From contig NZ_MLCL01000011.1 of NCBI RefSeq assembly GCF_001942625.1, positions 1 to 64,000 of the forward strand: a stretch of DNA of 64,000 nucleotides, given 5' to 3'. Source of the stretch: Mycobacterium syngnathidarum (lineage in GTDB: Bacteria > Actinomycetota > Actinomycetes > Mycobacteriales > Mycobacteriaceae). Shown piece after piece: positions 1 through 6,720 of this stretch. The position numbers and the translations under genes were made by a program. Within the stretch, counting starts at the first letter, position 1, and each line of letters opens with the position of its first letter. The notes below the pieces were generated by a model, which was not told the origin of the DNA, made no database searches, and worked only from the letters and a program-made list of their open reading frames with translations.

Positions 1-22
1 GGAACGCATTACGGTGAGACAT
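1..22 (-). CDS. Transposase of the IS481-like element, first 7 codons only
   Basis: ATG at 22-20 reads MSHRNAF before the window ends. The start MSHRNA is typical of actinobacterial IS481-family transposases (HTH plus DDE integrase core). An AGGTCCTC stretch lies just upstream as a weak ribosome-binding site. Nothing of the catalytic domain is visible. Confidence 0.5.
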
Positions 23-127
23 GAGGACCTCTCGGTGATCGGGGTGTGTGTGGTAACCACACCGATACCGGAGGTCCTCACCTATTTTCCGCTAACCACG
101 CCGTTCACAACCTGTGTGGGAATTACA
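1..127 (-). mobile_element. End of an IS481-family-like insertion sequence
   Basis: Read on the minus strand, the sequence begins with TGTAATTCCCACACAGG directly after a CTAG tetranucleotide (129-132), runs through about 100 bp of non-coding DNA, and reaches an ATG at 22 opening MSHRNAF. IS481-family elements usually begin with TGT, often insert at NCTAGN, and many actinobacterial members start MSHRNA; this is recalled family knowledge. The inserted DNA cuts the coding sequence of the metallo-hydrolase at 128-492. The far end and most of the transposase lie outside the window, so the family call rests on the end, the target and seven residues. Confidence 0.65.
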
Positions 128-492
128 ACTAGGTCGGGGCGAAGGGTCCGCTCCGAATCGGTCAGTAGCGGTATCGGACCCGGCTCGCCGCGCACGTAGC
201 CGGCGTCGCCCGCGCCGGCGATGACCTCCACGTCGGACCAGTCCGCGATCTCAGCGGCCGCACCGCTGTGGTCTTCGTGGAAGTGCGTGAGCACGATGCG
301 CTTGACATGAATGCGCCGCAGACCCAGTTCGGTCAGCGCGTCGGCAATCAACTCGGCACTGTCCGCCCATCCGGTGTCGATCAGCGTCACGCCGTCCGGC
401 TCGGTCCAGAGATAACTGTTGAGCAGGTGGGCTTGGCCGCCGGGGATGCGCAGACGATAGAGCGAGGGCGCCATCTGGAGAAGGTCGGACAT
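128..492 (-). pseudogene. MBL-fold metallo-hydrolase, C-terminus removed by an IS
   Basis: The protein starts MSDLLQMAPSLYRLRIPGG and carries the metallo-beta-lactamase-fold signature THFHEDHSG at about residues 69-77, the metal-binding HxHxDH motif. Family members are usually above 200 residues with further His/Asp ligands. Here homologous sequence stops after about 121 codons at RPDL; the next residues (VVIPTQVVNGVVSGK and a stop at 82) are read from the inserted element. The remaining metal ligands and C-terminal half are missing, so it is probably inactive. The rest of the gene should lie beyond the far side of the IS. It is downstream of and codirectional with the DUF559 gene, with a palindromic repeat 24 bp before its start. 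Confidence 0.7.
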
Positions 493-515
493 GATTCGAC
501 GCTACCGTCGTCCGC

Positions 516-572
516 CGAAACCGCATTCCGGCAGGTCGCTACTCGAACTTTCGATGCTGGAATGCGGTTTCG
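516..572. repeat. Palindromic direct repeat, left copy of unit 1
   Basis: This 57-bp segment is an imperfect inverted repeat. The 18-nt arms at 516-533 and 555-572 match at 17 of 18 positions around a 21-nt loop containing CTACTCGAACTTT. A related 57-bp copy, 43/57 identical and in the same orientation, lies at 1485-1541 on the other side of the DUF559 gene. The last 11 codons and TAG stop of that gene (ending QHRKFE) are inside this repeat. Confidence 0.8.
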
Positions 573-1438
573 CGGGCTGCGGGGCGAAGCGTGCCGCCCC
601 AACCACGTGCTTTCAATGCGGTGTAGGCGCGCTGGATGACCTCATGCTCCCGGTCCTCCTTGATCACCTGCATGACGTCCCAACCAAGCTGACGAAGCTT
701 CGGCAACACCTTCAGATCCTTGATGTATTGCGCACGATCAGTCTGGTGCTGACCACCGTCGTACTCCGAGGCGACCTGAAAGTCTTCCCAACCCATGTCG
801 ACCGTGCGAATTACGCGTCCCCACTCATCGGCAATGGCGATCTGAGTGGTCGGCCGAGGCAGCCCGGCGTCGATGTAGAGCAGACGCAGCCGGGTCTCCG
901 GAGGTGACGCCGCGCCGCCGTCGACCAATGGGAGCACGGCTTTGAGCTTCGCCACCCCGCGGGCGCCGCGGTACCGCTTGGTCAGCATGAGCACGTCCTC
1001 TGTGGAGAACGGACATGCGTGCATAAGTGCGTCCAACCGCTCGAGTGCCTTCTTGCGTGGCAGGTACCGCCCAAGGTCGAAGGCCGTGCGCGCGGGTGTC
1101 GCCACCGGCATGCCTGCGATGCAAGTGATCTCGTCGTCCGCGATCCGCTCCTTCCGGACAATCACACCACGCGGCGGACGCGTGCAGTCCCAGATGAGTT
1201 CGATCGGGATGTCGGCGTCAATCCATTCGGCCCCGTGCAATGCGGAGGCCGCCACGCCCGTCACGACACTTTCGCGATGGGACCACAGCCACGCCCCCGT
1301 CGTTCTGTCCCGCAAGGAGGGCACGCAATCTCGAGGGATGTGGACGTTCGGGTACAGCGGCCGATACCAGCGTTGCAGCTCGTATCGAGTGACGACGCGG
1401 TTCGCGACGGCCTCTGTGCCGACGAATATATCCCCCAT
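539..1438 (-). CDS. DUF559/AbiEi-like protein with Vsr-type nuclease fold (unit 1)
   Basis: 299 residues. The N-terminal ~70 residues (GTEAVANRVVTRYELQRWYRP...) resemble the winged-helix part of AbiEi-like proteins. The C-terminal part has the DUF559 (PD-(D/E)XK, Vsr-like) pattern: SPPETRLRLL near 178-187, then VDMGWEDF and SEYDGGQH, with candidate catalytic Asp214, Glu225 and Asp227. A second member, roughly 45% identical by eye and 298 residues long, is at 8980-9876. Both lie between direct palindromic repeats, with their stop codons inside the downstream repeat. It lies between recR and the truncated MBL gene, all on the minus strand. Nuclease activity, solitary antitoxin-like regulation, or a homing-type role are all possible; function is unknown. 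Confidence 0.8.
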   Translation of the reverse strand: MGDIFVGTEAVANRVVTRYELQRWYRPLYPNVHIPRDCVPSLRDRTTGAWLWSHRESVVTGVAASALHGAEWIDADIPIELIWDCTRPPRGVIVRKERIADDEITCIAGMPVATPARTAFDLGRYLPRKKALERLDALMHACPFSTEDVLMLTKRYRGARGVAKLKAVLPLVDGGAASPPETRLRLLYIDAGLPRPTTQIAIADEWGRVIRTVDMGWEDFQVASEYDGGQHQTDRAQYIKDLKVLPKLRQLGWDVMQVIKEDREHEVIQRAYTALKARGWGGTLRPAARETAFQHRKFE

Positions 1439-1484
1439 GCGCCGATACTGGCGCGGGGGTGCGACAAGCCCGAGACCAGCATGT

Positions 1485-1541
1485 CGAGGCTGTAATCCAG
1501 CAGGCCTCTACTCGTACTTTTTCTGCTGGAATACCGTTTCG
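1485..1541. repeat. Palindromic direct repeat, right copy of unit 1
   Basis: 57 bp aligned end to end with 516-572: 12/18 in the left arm, 15/21 in the loop and 16/18 in the right arm. It forms its own shorter hairpin, TAATCCAGCA / TGCTGGAATA, with the same 21-nt loop length. On the minus strand it would encode ETVFQQKKYE and a stop, matching the ETAFQHRKFE end of the neighbouring gene, so it could also be the tail of an earlier copy. It lies 21 bp beyond the recR stop. Confidence 0.7.
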
Positions 1542-1562
1542 GCGGAAGGTAGGCGAAAAGTA

Positions 1563-2174
1563 TCAGGCCATGGCGCGGCGGCCGGCCAACGCCCGGCCCA
1601 GGGTGAGCTCGTCGGCGAACTCGAGGTCACCGCCCATCGGCAGGCCCGAAGCGATGCGCGTGACGGTCAGGCCGGGGATGTCGCGAAGCATCCGCACCAG
1701 ATAGGTGGCGGTCGCCTCACCCTCGGTGTTGGGGTCGGTCGCGATGATCACCTCGGCCACATCGACACCGTCGACACGTTCGCCGATCCGGTTGAGCAAC
1801 TCCCGGATACGCAACTGGTCGGGACCTACGCCGGACAACGGATCCAGCGCACCGCCCAGCACGTGGTAACGACCGCGGAACTCGCGGGTGCGCTCGACCG
1901 CCTGCACATCCTTGGGCTCCTCCACCACGCACACCAATGACGCGTCCCGGCGGGGGTCCTTACAAATCCGGCAGCGTTCCTCGTCGGACACGTTGCCGCA
2001 CACCGCACAGAACGTGACGCCGTCACGGATGCGGCCCAGCACCGCGGTCAGCCGATCGATGTCCGGCGGCTCGACGCTCAGCAGGTGAAACGCGATCCGC
2101 TGCGCGCTCTTGGGCCCGATCCCGGGGAGCTTGCCGAGCTCGTCGATCAGATCCTGAACCGGGCCTTCAAACAC
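1563..2174 (-). CDS. recR: Recombination mediator protein RecR
   Basis: 203 residues, the normal RecR length. It begins [32 protein letters not shown] with the helix-hairpin-helix region, followed by a four-cysteine zinc finger (CAVCGN...CRIC, about 57-72) and a Toprim domain starting [13 protein letters not shown] (~80). RecR works with RecF/RecO to load RecA on gapped DNA. The gene immediately follows ybaB (stop and start adjacent, 2175/2174), the common ybaB-recR arrangement. A repeat-bounded unit sits directly downstream. Identification is very secure. Confidence 0.97.
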   Translation of the reverse strand: MFEGPVQDLIDELGKLPGIGPKSAQRIAFHLLSVEPPDIDRLTAVLGRIRDGVTFCAVCGNVSDEERCRICKDPRRDASLVCVVEEPKDVQAVERTREFRGRYHVLGGALDPLSGVGPDQLRIRELLNRIGERVDGVDVAEVIIATDPNTEGEATATYLVRMLRDIPGLTVTRIASGLPMGGDLEFADELTLGRALAGRRAMA

Positions 2175-2507
2175 TCAGACCCCCGGAAGTCCGAACCCGC
2201 TCAACCCGCCGGCCAGCGGACCCAGACGGCTCTGCGCCAGAGTGGTCACCTGGTTGGAGGCATCGGCAAGGGCGCCGACGATGAGGTCCTGGAGAGTCTC
2301 GACGTCCTCGGGATCGACGACTTTCGGATCGATCGCCACCGCGACCACCTCACCGCTGCCCTTCACCGTCACCTGCACCAGCCCGCCGCCGGCCTGGCCG
2401 TGCACCTCGGAATTGGCCAGCGCCTCCTGCGCCTCCATGAGCTGCTGCTGTACCTGTTGCGCCTGCGCCAGCAGGGCGGACATATCGGGCGTGCCTCCGG
2501 GTTGCAT
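2175..2507 (-). CDS. YbaB/EbfC family nucleoid-associated protein
   Basis: 110 residues from ATG at 2507: [27 protein letters not shown], then the family core [42 protein letters not shown]. The start is supported by a GGGG ribosome-binding site about 9 nt upstream. YbaB proteins are small dimeric DNA-binding proteins encoded next to recR and dnaX. The Mtb homologue Rv3716c has, as I recall, a longer Pro/Gly-rich tail that is short here ([15 protein letters not shown]). It is divergent from the amidase gene. Confidence 0.92.
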   Translation of the reverse strand: MQPGGTPDMSALLAQAQQVQQQLMEAQEALANSEVHGQAGGGLVQVTVKGSGEVVAVAIDPKVVDPEDVETLQDLIVGALADASNQVTTLAQSRLGPLAGGLSGFGLPGV

Positions 2508-2619
2508 GAGTAGTCCCCTTGCCGTGTTGATTAAGTCTTGGTCTCGACTTGGTTGCTCTCGCCTGTCGGCGGCGATTCGGACTTTCAGCCTAGTCGGCGT
2601 GCGGGCTAGCGTGGCGCCC

Positions 2620-3396
2620 GTGCGAGTCCCAGCCTGCGTGCGTGTCGGCACCGCCATGGTCAGCAGCGTGTTCATCGCCGCGGCTGTCCCGGCCGTCGTC
2701 GACGCTCCCCACGCCACCGCCGCTCCCTCGAACATCGCCGGCATGATCGTCTTCCTCGACCCCGGCCACAACGGCGCCAACGACGCGTCGATCAGCCGGC
2801 AGGTGCCCACCGGCCGCGGCGGCACGAAGGACTGCCAGGCCAGCGGCACCTCCACCGCGGACGGTTTCCCCGAGCACACCTTCACCTGGGACACCACCCT
2901 GCGAGTTCGCGCCCTCCTCAATCGGATGGGCGTCCGGACCGCCATGTCGCGCGGCAACGACAACGCCCTGGGCCCGTGCGTCGACGAGCGGGCGGCGATG
3001 GCCAATGCCCTGCGGCCCAATGCCGTCGTATCCATCCACGCCGACGGCGGGCCGGCCAACGGCCGCGGGTTTCACGTGCTCTATTCGTCACCGCCGCTGA
3101 ACAACGTGCAAGCAGGGCCATCGGTGCAATTCGCCAAGACCATGCGCGATCAGCTCTCCGCCTCGGGGATCCCGCCGGCCACCTACATCGGTTCGGGTGG
3201 TCTGGACGCCCGCTCGGACATCGCCGGGCTCAACCTGGCGCAGTTCCCGTCGATCCTCGTCGAGTGCGGCAACATGAAGAACCCGGTCGACTCATCGCTG
3301 ATGAAGGCCCCGGAAGGCCGGCAGAAGTACGCCGAGGCCATCGTCCGGGGTGTCACCGCCTACCTGGGCAGCCTGGGTGGCGGCCAGCAACGGTAG
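2620..3396 (+). CDS. N-acetylmuramoyl-L-alanine amidase, Rv3717 (Ami1) type
   Basis: About 258 residues from GTG 2620 (GTG 2611 and ATG 2656 are alternatives). An N-terminal secretion signal ([24 protein letters not shown]) precedes an Amidase_3 domain. Zinc-ligand motifs are visible: DPGHNG, the Glu of FPEHTF and SIHADGG; the catalytic Glu is probably in [11 protein letters not shown]. The enzyme cleaves the amide between MurNAc and the stem peptide of peptidoglycan outside the membrane. Divergent from ybaB, as in Mtb. Only the start is uncertain. Confidence 0.9.
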   Translation: MRVPACVRVGTAMVSSVFIAAAVPAVVDAPHATAAPSNIAGMIVFLDPGHNGANDASISRQVPTGRGGTKDCQASGTSTADGFPEHTFTWDTTLRVRALLNRMGVRTAMSRGNDNALGPCVDERAAMANALRPNAVVSIHADGGPANGRGFHVLYSSPPLNNVQAGPSVQFAKTMRDQLSASGIPPATYIGSGGLDARSDIAGLNLAQFPSILVECGNMKNPVDSSLMKAPEGRQKYAEAIVRGVTAYLGSLGGGQQR

Positions 3397-3419
3397 CTCG
3401 CCGTCCTCGATGGTGGGCG

Positions 3420-3860
3420 CTAGGCGCCCTCCACTTCCTTCTTCAGGTTGTCCAGCACCTCGCCCTGGATCTTGCGCAGGCCCAGCGGCGCGAAGGTCTT
3501 CTCGAAGAAGCCCTTGATCCCGCCGGCGCCGGTCCAGCTGGTCTTGAGGTTCACCGAGGACCCGGTGCCCGCCGGGGCGACGGTCCAGTTGGTCACCAGG
3601 CTGGAGTTCGCGTCCTTCTCGATCACCGTGTGGCCGGCCACGTCGACCGAGGCCTTGACGTCACGCACACGGGACTCGGTGGCCTGCAGCTTCCAGCTGG
3701 CCACCGTGCCGGCGCCCTGACCGCCCTCGAGGACCTGGTAATCGCGGTAGTGCGAGGAGAGGATCTTCGGGCGCACGGTCTGGTAGTCCGCGATCGCGGC
3801 GAACACAGCGGCCGGCTCGGCGTTGATCAGAACCGTGCTGACCGCACTGACCTGTCCCAT
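3420..3860 (-). CDS. SRPBCC-fold protein (Rv3718c type)
   Basis: 146 residues starting MGQVSAVSTVLINAEPAAVFAAIADYQTVRPKIL, the usual opening of SRPBCC/START-like proteins, whose helix-grip fold binds lipophilic ligands. The C-terminal helix (GGIKGFFEKTFAPLGLRKIQGEVLDNLKKE) fits the fold. No catalytic motif is evident and the ligand is unknown. Divergent from the FAD oxidoreductase gene with about 65 bp between starts, so they share a promoter region. Ends 23 bp from the amidase stop, convergent. Confidence 0.85.
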   Translation of the reverse strand: MGQVSAVSTVLINAEPAAVFAAIADYQTVRPKILSSHYRDYQVLEGGQGAGTVASWKLQATESRVRDVKASVDVAGHTVIEKDANSSLVTNWTVAPAGTGSSVNLKTSWTGAGGIKGFFEKTFAPLGLRKIQGEVLDNLKKEVEGA

Positions 3861-3925
3861 TACTCAAACTCCTTCAACTCGTGTCTACGGTCGCATCGTC
3901 GGCAACCTCCGACTAGCGTATATGT

Positions 3926-5329
3926 GTGTCTGTTGCTGCGACTGACGCACAAGCTGTCCACGCTGCGGGCGTACGGCGCCTCCTAGACAGTTACCGCGCC
4001 ATACCGCCCAATTCGACGGTGCGGCTTGCCAAGCCCACGTCGAACCTGTTTCGTGCGCGAGATCGCAGCGATGTCAAAGGTCTGGACGTCTCGGGGCTGA
4101 CCAATGTGATCGCGGTCGACGCCGAAGCCCGCACCGCCGACGTTGCGGGCATGTGCACCTATGAGGATCTGGTCGCCGCGACGCTTCCGCACGCGTTGGC
4201 GCCCCTGGTGGTGCCGCAGCTCAAGACCATTACCTTGGGCGGAGCCGTCACCGGGCTCGGCATCGAATCCACCTCGTTCCGTAACGGCCTGCCACACGAA
4301 TCAGTGCTGGAGATGGACATTCTCACCGGGGCAGGTGAAATCGTCACCGCATCGCCCGAGCAGCATGCCGACCTGTATCGAACTTTCCCCAATTCCTATG
4401 GCACGCTCGGTTATTCGACCCGGCTGCGGATCGAGTTGGAGCCCGTCACCCCCTTTGTCGCATTGCGGCACCTGCGTTTTCACTCGTTGGCCGATCTCGT
4501 CGCGGCGATGGACCGCATCATCGAGACCGGCGGGCTCGACGGCACGCCGGTCGATTACCTCGACGGCGTGGTGTTCAGCGCCGACGAGAGCTACCTGTGC
4601 GTCGGTTTCAAGACGACGACCCCGGGCCCGGTCAGCGATTACACCGGCCAGGACATCTACTACCGCTCGATCCAGCACGCTGACGGAGAGAAGCACGACC
4701 GGCTGACGATTCACGACTACCTGTGGCGCTGGGACACCGACTGGTTCTGGTGTTCGCGGGCATTCGGGGCGCAGAACCCCACCATCCGGCGGTTCTGGCC
4801 GCGCCGGCTGCGCCGCAGCAGCTTCTACTGGAAACTCGTCGGCTACGACCAGAGATTCAACATCGCCGACCGGATCGAAAAGCGCAACGGGCGCCCGCCC
4901 CGCGAGCGCGTGGTGCAGGACGTCGAGGTGCCCATCCAACGGTGCGCGCAGTTCCTGGACTGGTTCCTGGAGAACGTTCCGATCGAACCGATCTGGCTGT
5001 GCCCGCTGCGGTTGAGGGAGAATCGTCACCACGACGCAGGCTTGTCGGGAGGCTGGCCCCTCTACCCCCTCCGCTCCAACCACACCTACGTCAACATCGG
5101 GTTCTGGTCGTCGGTGCCCGTCGGCCCGGTCGAAGGGCACACCAACAAGCTGATCGAGGCCAAGGTCGGCGAACTCGACGGGCACAAGTCCCTGTATTCC
5201 GATTCCTACTACCCGCGTGAGGATTTCGACGAGCTCTACGGCGGTGAGACGTACAAGACCGTCAAGAAGTCCTACGACCCCGATTCGCGCCTGTTTGATC
5301 TGTACTCGAAAGCCGTCTTGCGCCGATGA
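3926..5329 (+). CDS. FAD-binding oxidoreductase, TmsA/BfaA-like (Rv3719 type)
   Basis: 467 residues from GTG 3926. The PCMH-type FAD domain covers the first ~190 residues (LAKPTSNLFRARDRS, VPQLKTITLGGAVTGLGIES, NSYGTLGYSTRLRIELEPV). The gene is 13 bp upstream of a cyclopropane-synthase-type methyltransferase. In some actinobacteria such a pair (called tmsA/tmsB or bfaA/bfaB) makes 10-methyl branched fatty acids such as tuberculostearate, the oxidoreductase reducing a methylene intermediate. Mycobacteria have at least two such pairs (Rv0447c/Rv0449c and Rv3720/Rv3719), so which product this one makes is not shown. Confidence 0.82.
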   Translation: MSVAATDAQAVHAAGVRRLLDSYRAIPPNSTVRLAKPTSNLFRARDRSDVKGLDVSGLTNVIAVDAEARTADVAGMCTYEDLVAATLPHALAPLVVPQLKTITLGGAVTGLGIESTSFRNGLPHESVLEMDILTGAGEIVTASPEQHADLYRTFPNSYGTLGYSTRLRIELEPVTPFVALRHLRFHSLADLVAAMDRIIETGGLDGTPVDYLDGVVFSADESYLCVGFKTTTPGPVSDYTGQDIYYRSIQHADGEKHDRLTIHDYLWRWDTDWFWCSRAFGAQNPTIRRFWPRRLRRSSFYWKLVGYDQRFNIADRIEKRNGRPPRERVVQDVEVPIQRCAQFLDWFLENVPIEPIWLCPLRLRENRHHDAGLSGGWPLYPLRSNHTYVNIGFWSSVPVGPVEGHTNKLIEAKVGELDGHKSLYSDSYYPREDFDELYGGETYKTVKKSYDPDSRLFDLYSKAVLRR

Positions 5330-5342
5330 ACGGAGAACAGCG

Positions 5343-6656
5343 ATGACCACCTTCAAAGAGCACTCGACGCCCGCGACCGATCACAAGCTGACCCTTTCCG
5401 AGATCCTTGAGATCTTCACTTCGGGCTCGCAGCCACTGAGATTCACCGCCTACGACGGCAGCTCCGCCGGCCCCAGCGGCGCCACACTCGGACTGGACCT
5501 CAAGACCCCGCGCGGCACCACCTTTCTGGCGACCGCTCCCGGGGATCTGGGACTGGCCCGCGCCTACGTGTCCGGCGACCTGGAACCGCTCGGAGTACAT
5601 CCGGGCGATCCGTACCTGCTGTTGTGCGCGCTGGCCGAGAAGATGGCGTTCAAGCGTCCGCCGGCCCGGGTGCTGGCCAACATCGTCCGCTCCATCGGCA
5701 TCGAGCATCTCCGGCCGATCGCGCCGCCACCCCAGGAGGCGCTGCCGCGGTGGCGCCGGATGATGGAGGGCCTGCGGCACAGCAAGTCTCGCGACGCCGA
5801 CGCGATCCACCATCACTACGACGTGTCCAACACCTTCTACGAATGGGTGCTCGGGCCGTCGATGACCTATACCTGCGCGTGCTACCCGGACGCGGATGCC
5901 AGTCTGGAAACCGCGCAGGACAACAAGTACCGGCTGGTGTTCGAGAAGCTGCGGCTGCAACCGGGCGACCGGTTGCTCGACGTCGGCTGTGGCTGGGGCG
6001 GCATGGTGCGTTACGCCGCCCGCCACGGCGTCAATGCGCTCGGGGTGACGCTGTCGGCCGAGCAGGCCCGCTGGGCGCGAGACGCCATCGCCAAGGAAGG
6101 CCTCAGCGACCTGGCCGAGGTGCGCCACGGCGACTATCGCGACATCGTCGAAGACGGGTTCGACGCGGTGTCCTCGATCGGGCTGACCGAGCACATCGGG
6201 GTGCACAACTACCCCTCGTACTTCGGTTTCCTCAAGTCGAAGATGCGTCCCGGCGCGCTGCTGCTCAACCACTGCATCACCCGCCACGACAATCGAACCG
6301 GCGCGGCCGCGGGTGGATTCATCGACCGTTATGTGTTCCCCGACGGGGAGCTGACCGGATCGGGACGCATCATCACCGAGATCCAGGACGTCGGCCTGGA
6401 GGTCATGCACGAGGAGAACCTGCGCAACCACTATGCGATGACGCTGCGTGATTGGTGCGCCAACCTCGTCGAGCACTGGGACGAGGCCGTGGCCGAGGTC
6501 GGGTTGCCGACGGCGAAGGTGTGGGGCCTGTACATGGCCGGATCCCGGCTCGGTTTCGAGACGAATGTGATTCAGCTGCACCAGGTTCTGGCCGTCAAGC
6601 TCGATGAACAGGGCAAAGACGGCGGTCTGCCGCTGCGGCCGTGGTGGACGCCCTAG
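5343..6656 (+). CDS. SAM-dependent cyclopropane-fatty-acid synthase family methyltransferase (Rv3720 type)
   Basis: 437 residues from ATG 5343, preceded by GGAGA. The CFAS core includes HHYDVSNTFYEWVLGPSMTYTCACY, the SAM-binding loop LLDVGCGWGGMVRYAARHG, and ESL-type motifs SSIGLTEHIG and HCITRHDNR. It transfers the methyl of SAM to a double bond in phospholipid-bound unsaturated acyl chains. Only 13 bp separate it from the oxidoreductase, so the two are an operon. It could yield a cyclopropane, a methylene or (with its partner) a methyl branch. A 12-bp hairpin follows its stop. Confidence 0.88.
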   Translation: MTTFKEHSTPATDHKLTLSEILEIFTSGSQPLRFTAYDGSSAGPSGATLGLDLKTPRGTTFLATAPGDLGLARAYVSGDLEPLGVHPGDPYLLLCALAEKMAFKRPPARVLANIVRSIGIEHLRPIAPPPQEALPRWRRMMEGLRHSKSRDADAIHHHYDVSNTFYEWVLGPSMTYTCACYPDADASLETAQDNKYRLVFEKLRLQPGDRLLDVGCGWGGMVRYAARHGVNALGVTLSAEQARWARDAIAKEGLSDLAEVRHGDYRDIVEDGFDAVSSIGLTEHIGVHNYPSYFGFLKSKMRPGALLLNHCITRHDNRTGAAAGGFIDRYVFPDGELTGSGRIITEIQDVGLEVMHEENLRNHYAMTLRDWCANLVEHWDEAVAEVGLPTAKVWGLYMAGSRLGFETNVIQLHQVLAVKLDEQGKDGGLPLRPWWTP

Positions 6657-6679
6657 AGCCGCGAAGCAGTGGCGCTCAC

Positions 6680-6718
6680 GCGGCGGATTACGGTCAGTAT
6701 CAAGCAGTAATCCGCCGC
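6680..6718. terminator. Bidirectional hairpin between convergent genes
   Basis: Perfect inverted repeat GCGGCGGATTAC (6680-6691) / GTAATCCGCCGC (6707-6718) with a 15-nt loop. It fills the 64-bp gap between the convergent methyltransferase and dnaX genes. There is no T-tract, as is common for mycobacterial hairpin terminators. Confidence 0.7.
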
Positions 6719-6720
6719 AT

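Noticed and set aside
2508..3059. N-terminal extension of the YbaB gene to 3059
   Set aside because: It is antisense to the amidase; the YbaB family begins at MQPGG (2507), which has a ribosome-binding site.
6680..6718. 12-bp perfect palindrome with a 15-nt loop that looks like a third repeat of the DUF559 units
   Set aside because: Its sequence matches neither repeat pair, there is only one copy, and it sits between two convergent stops where a terminator is expected.
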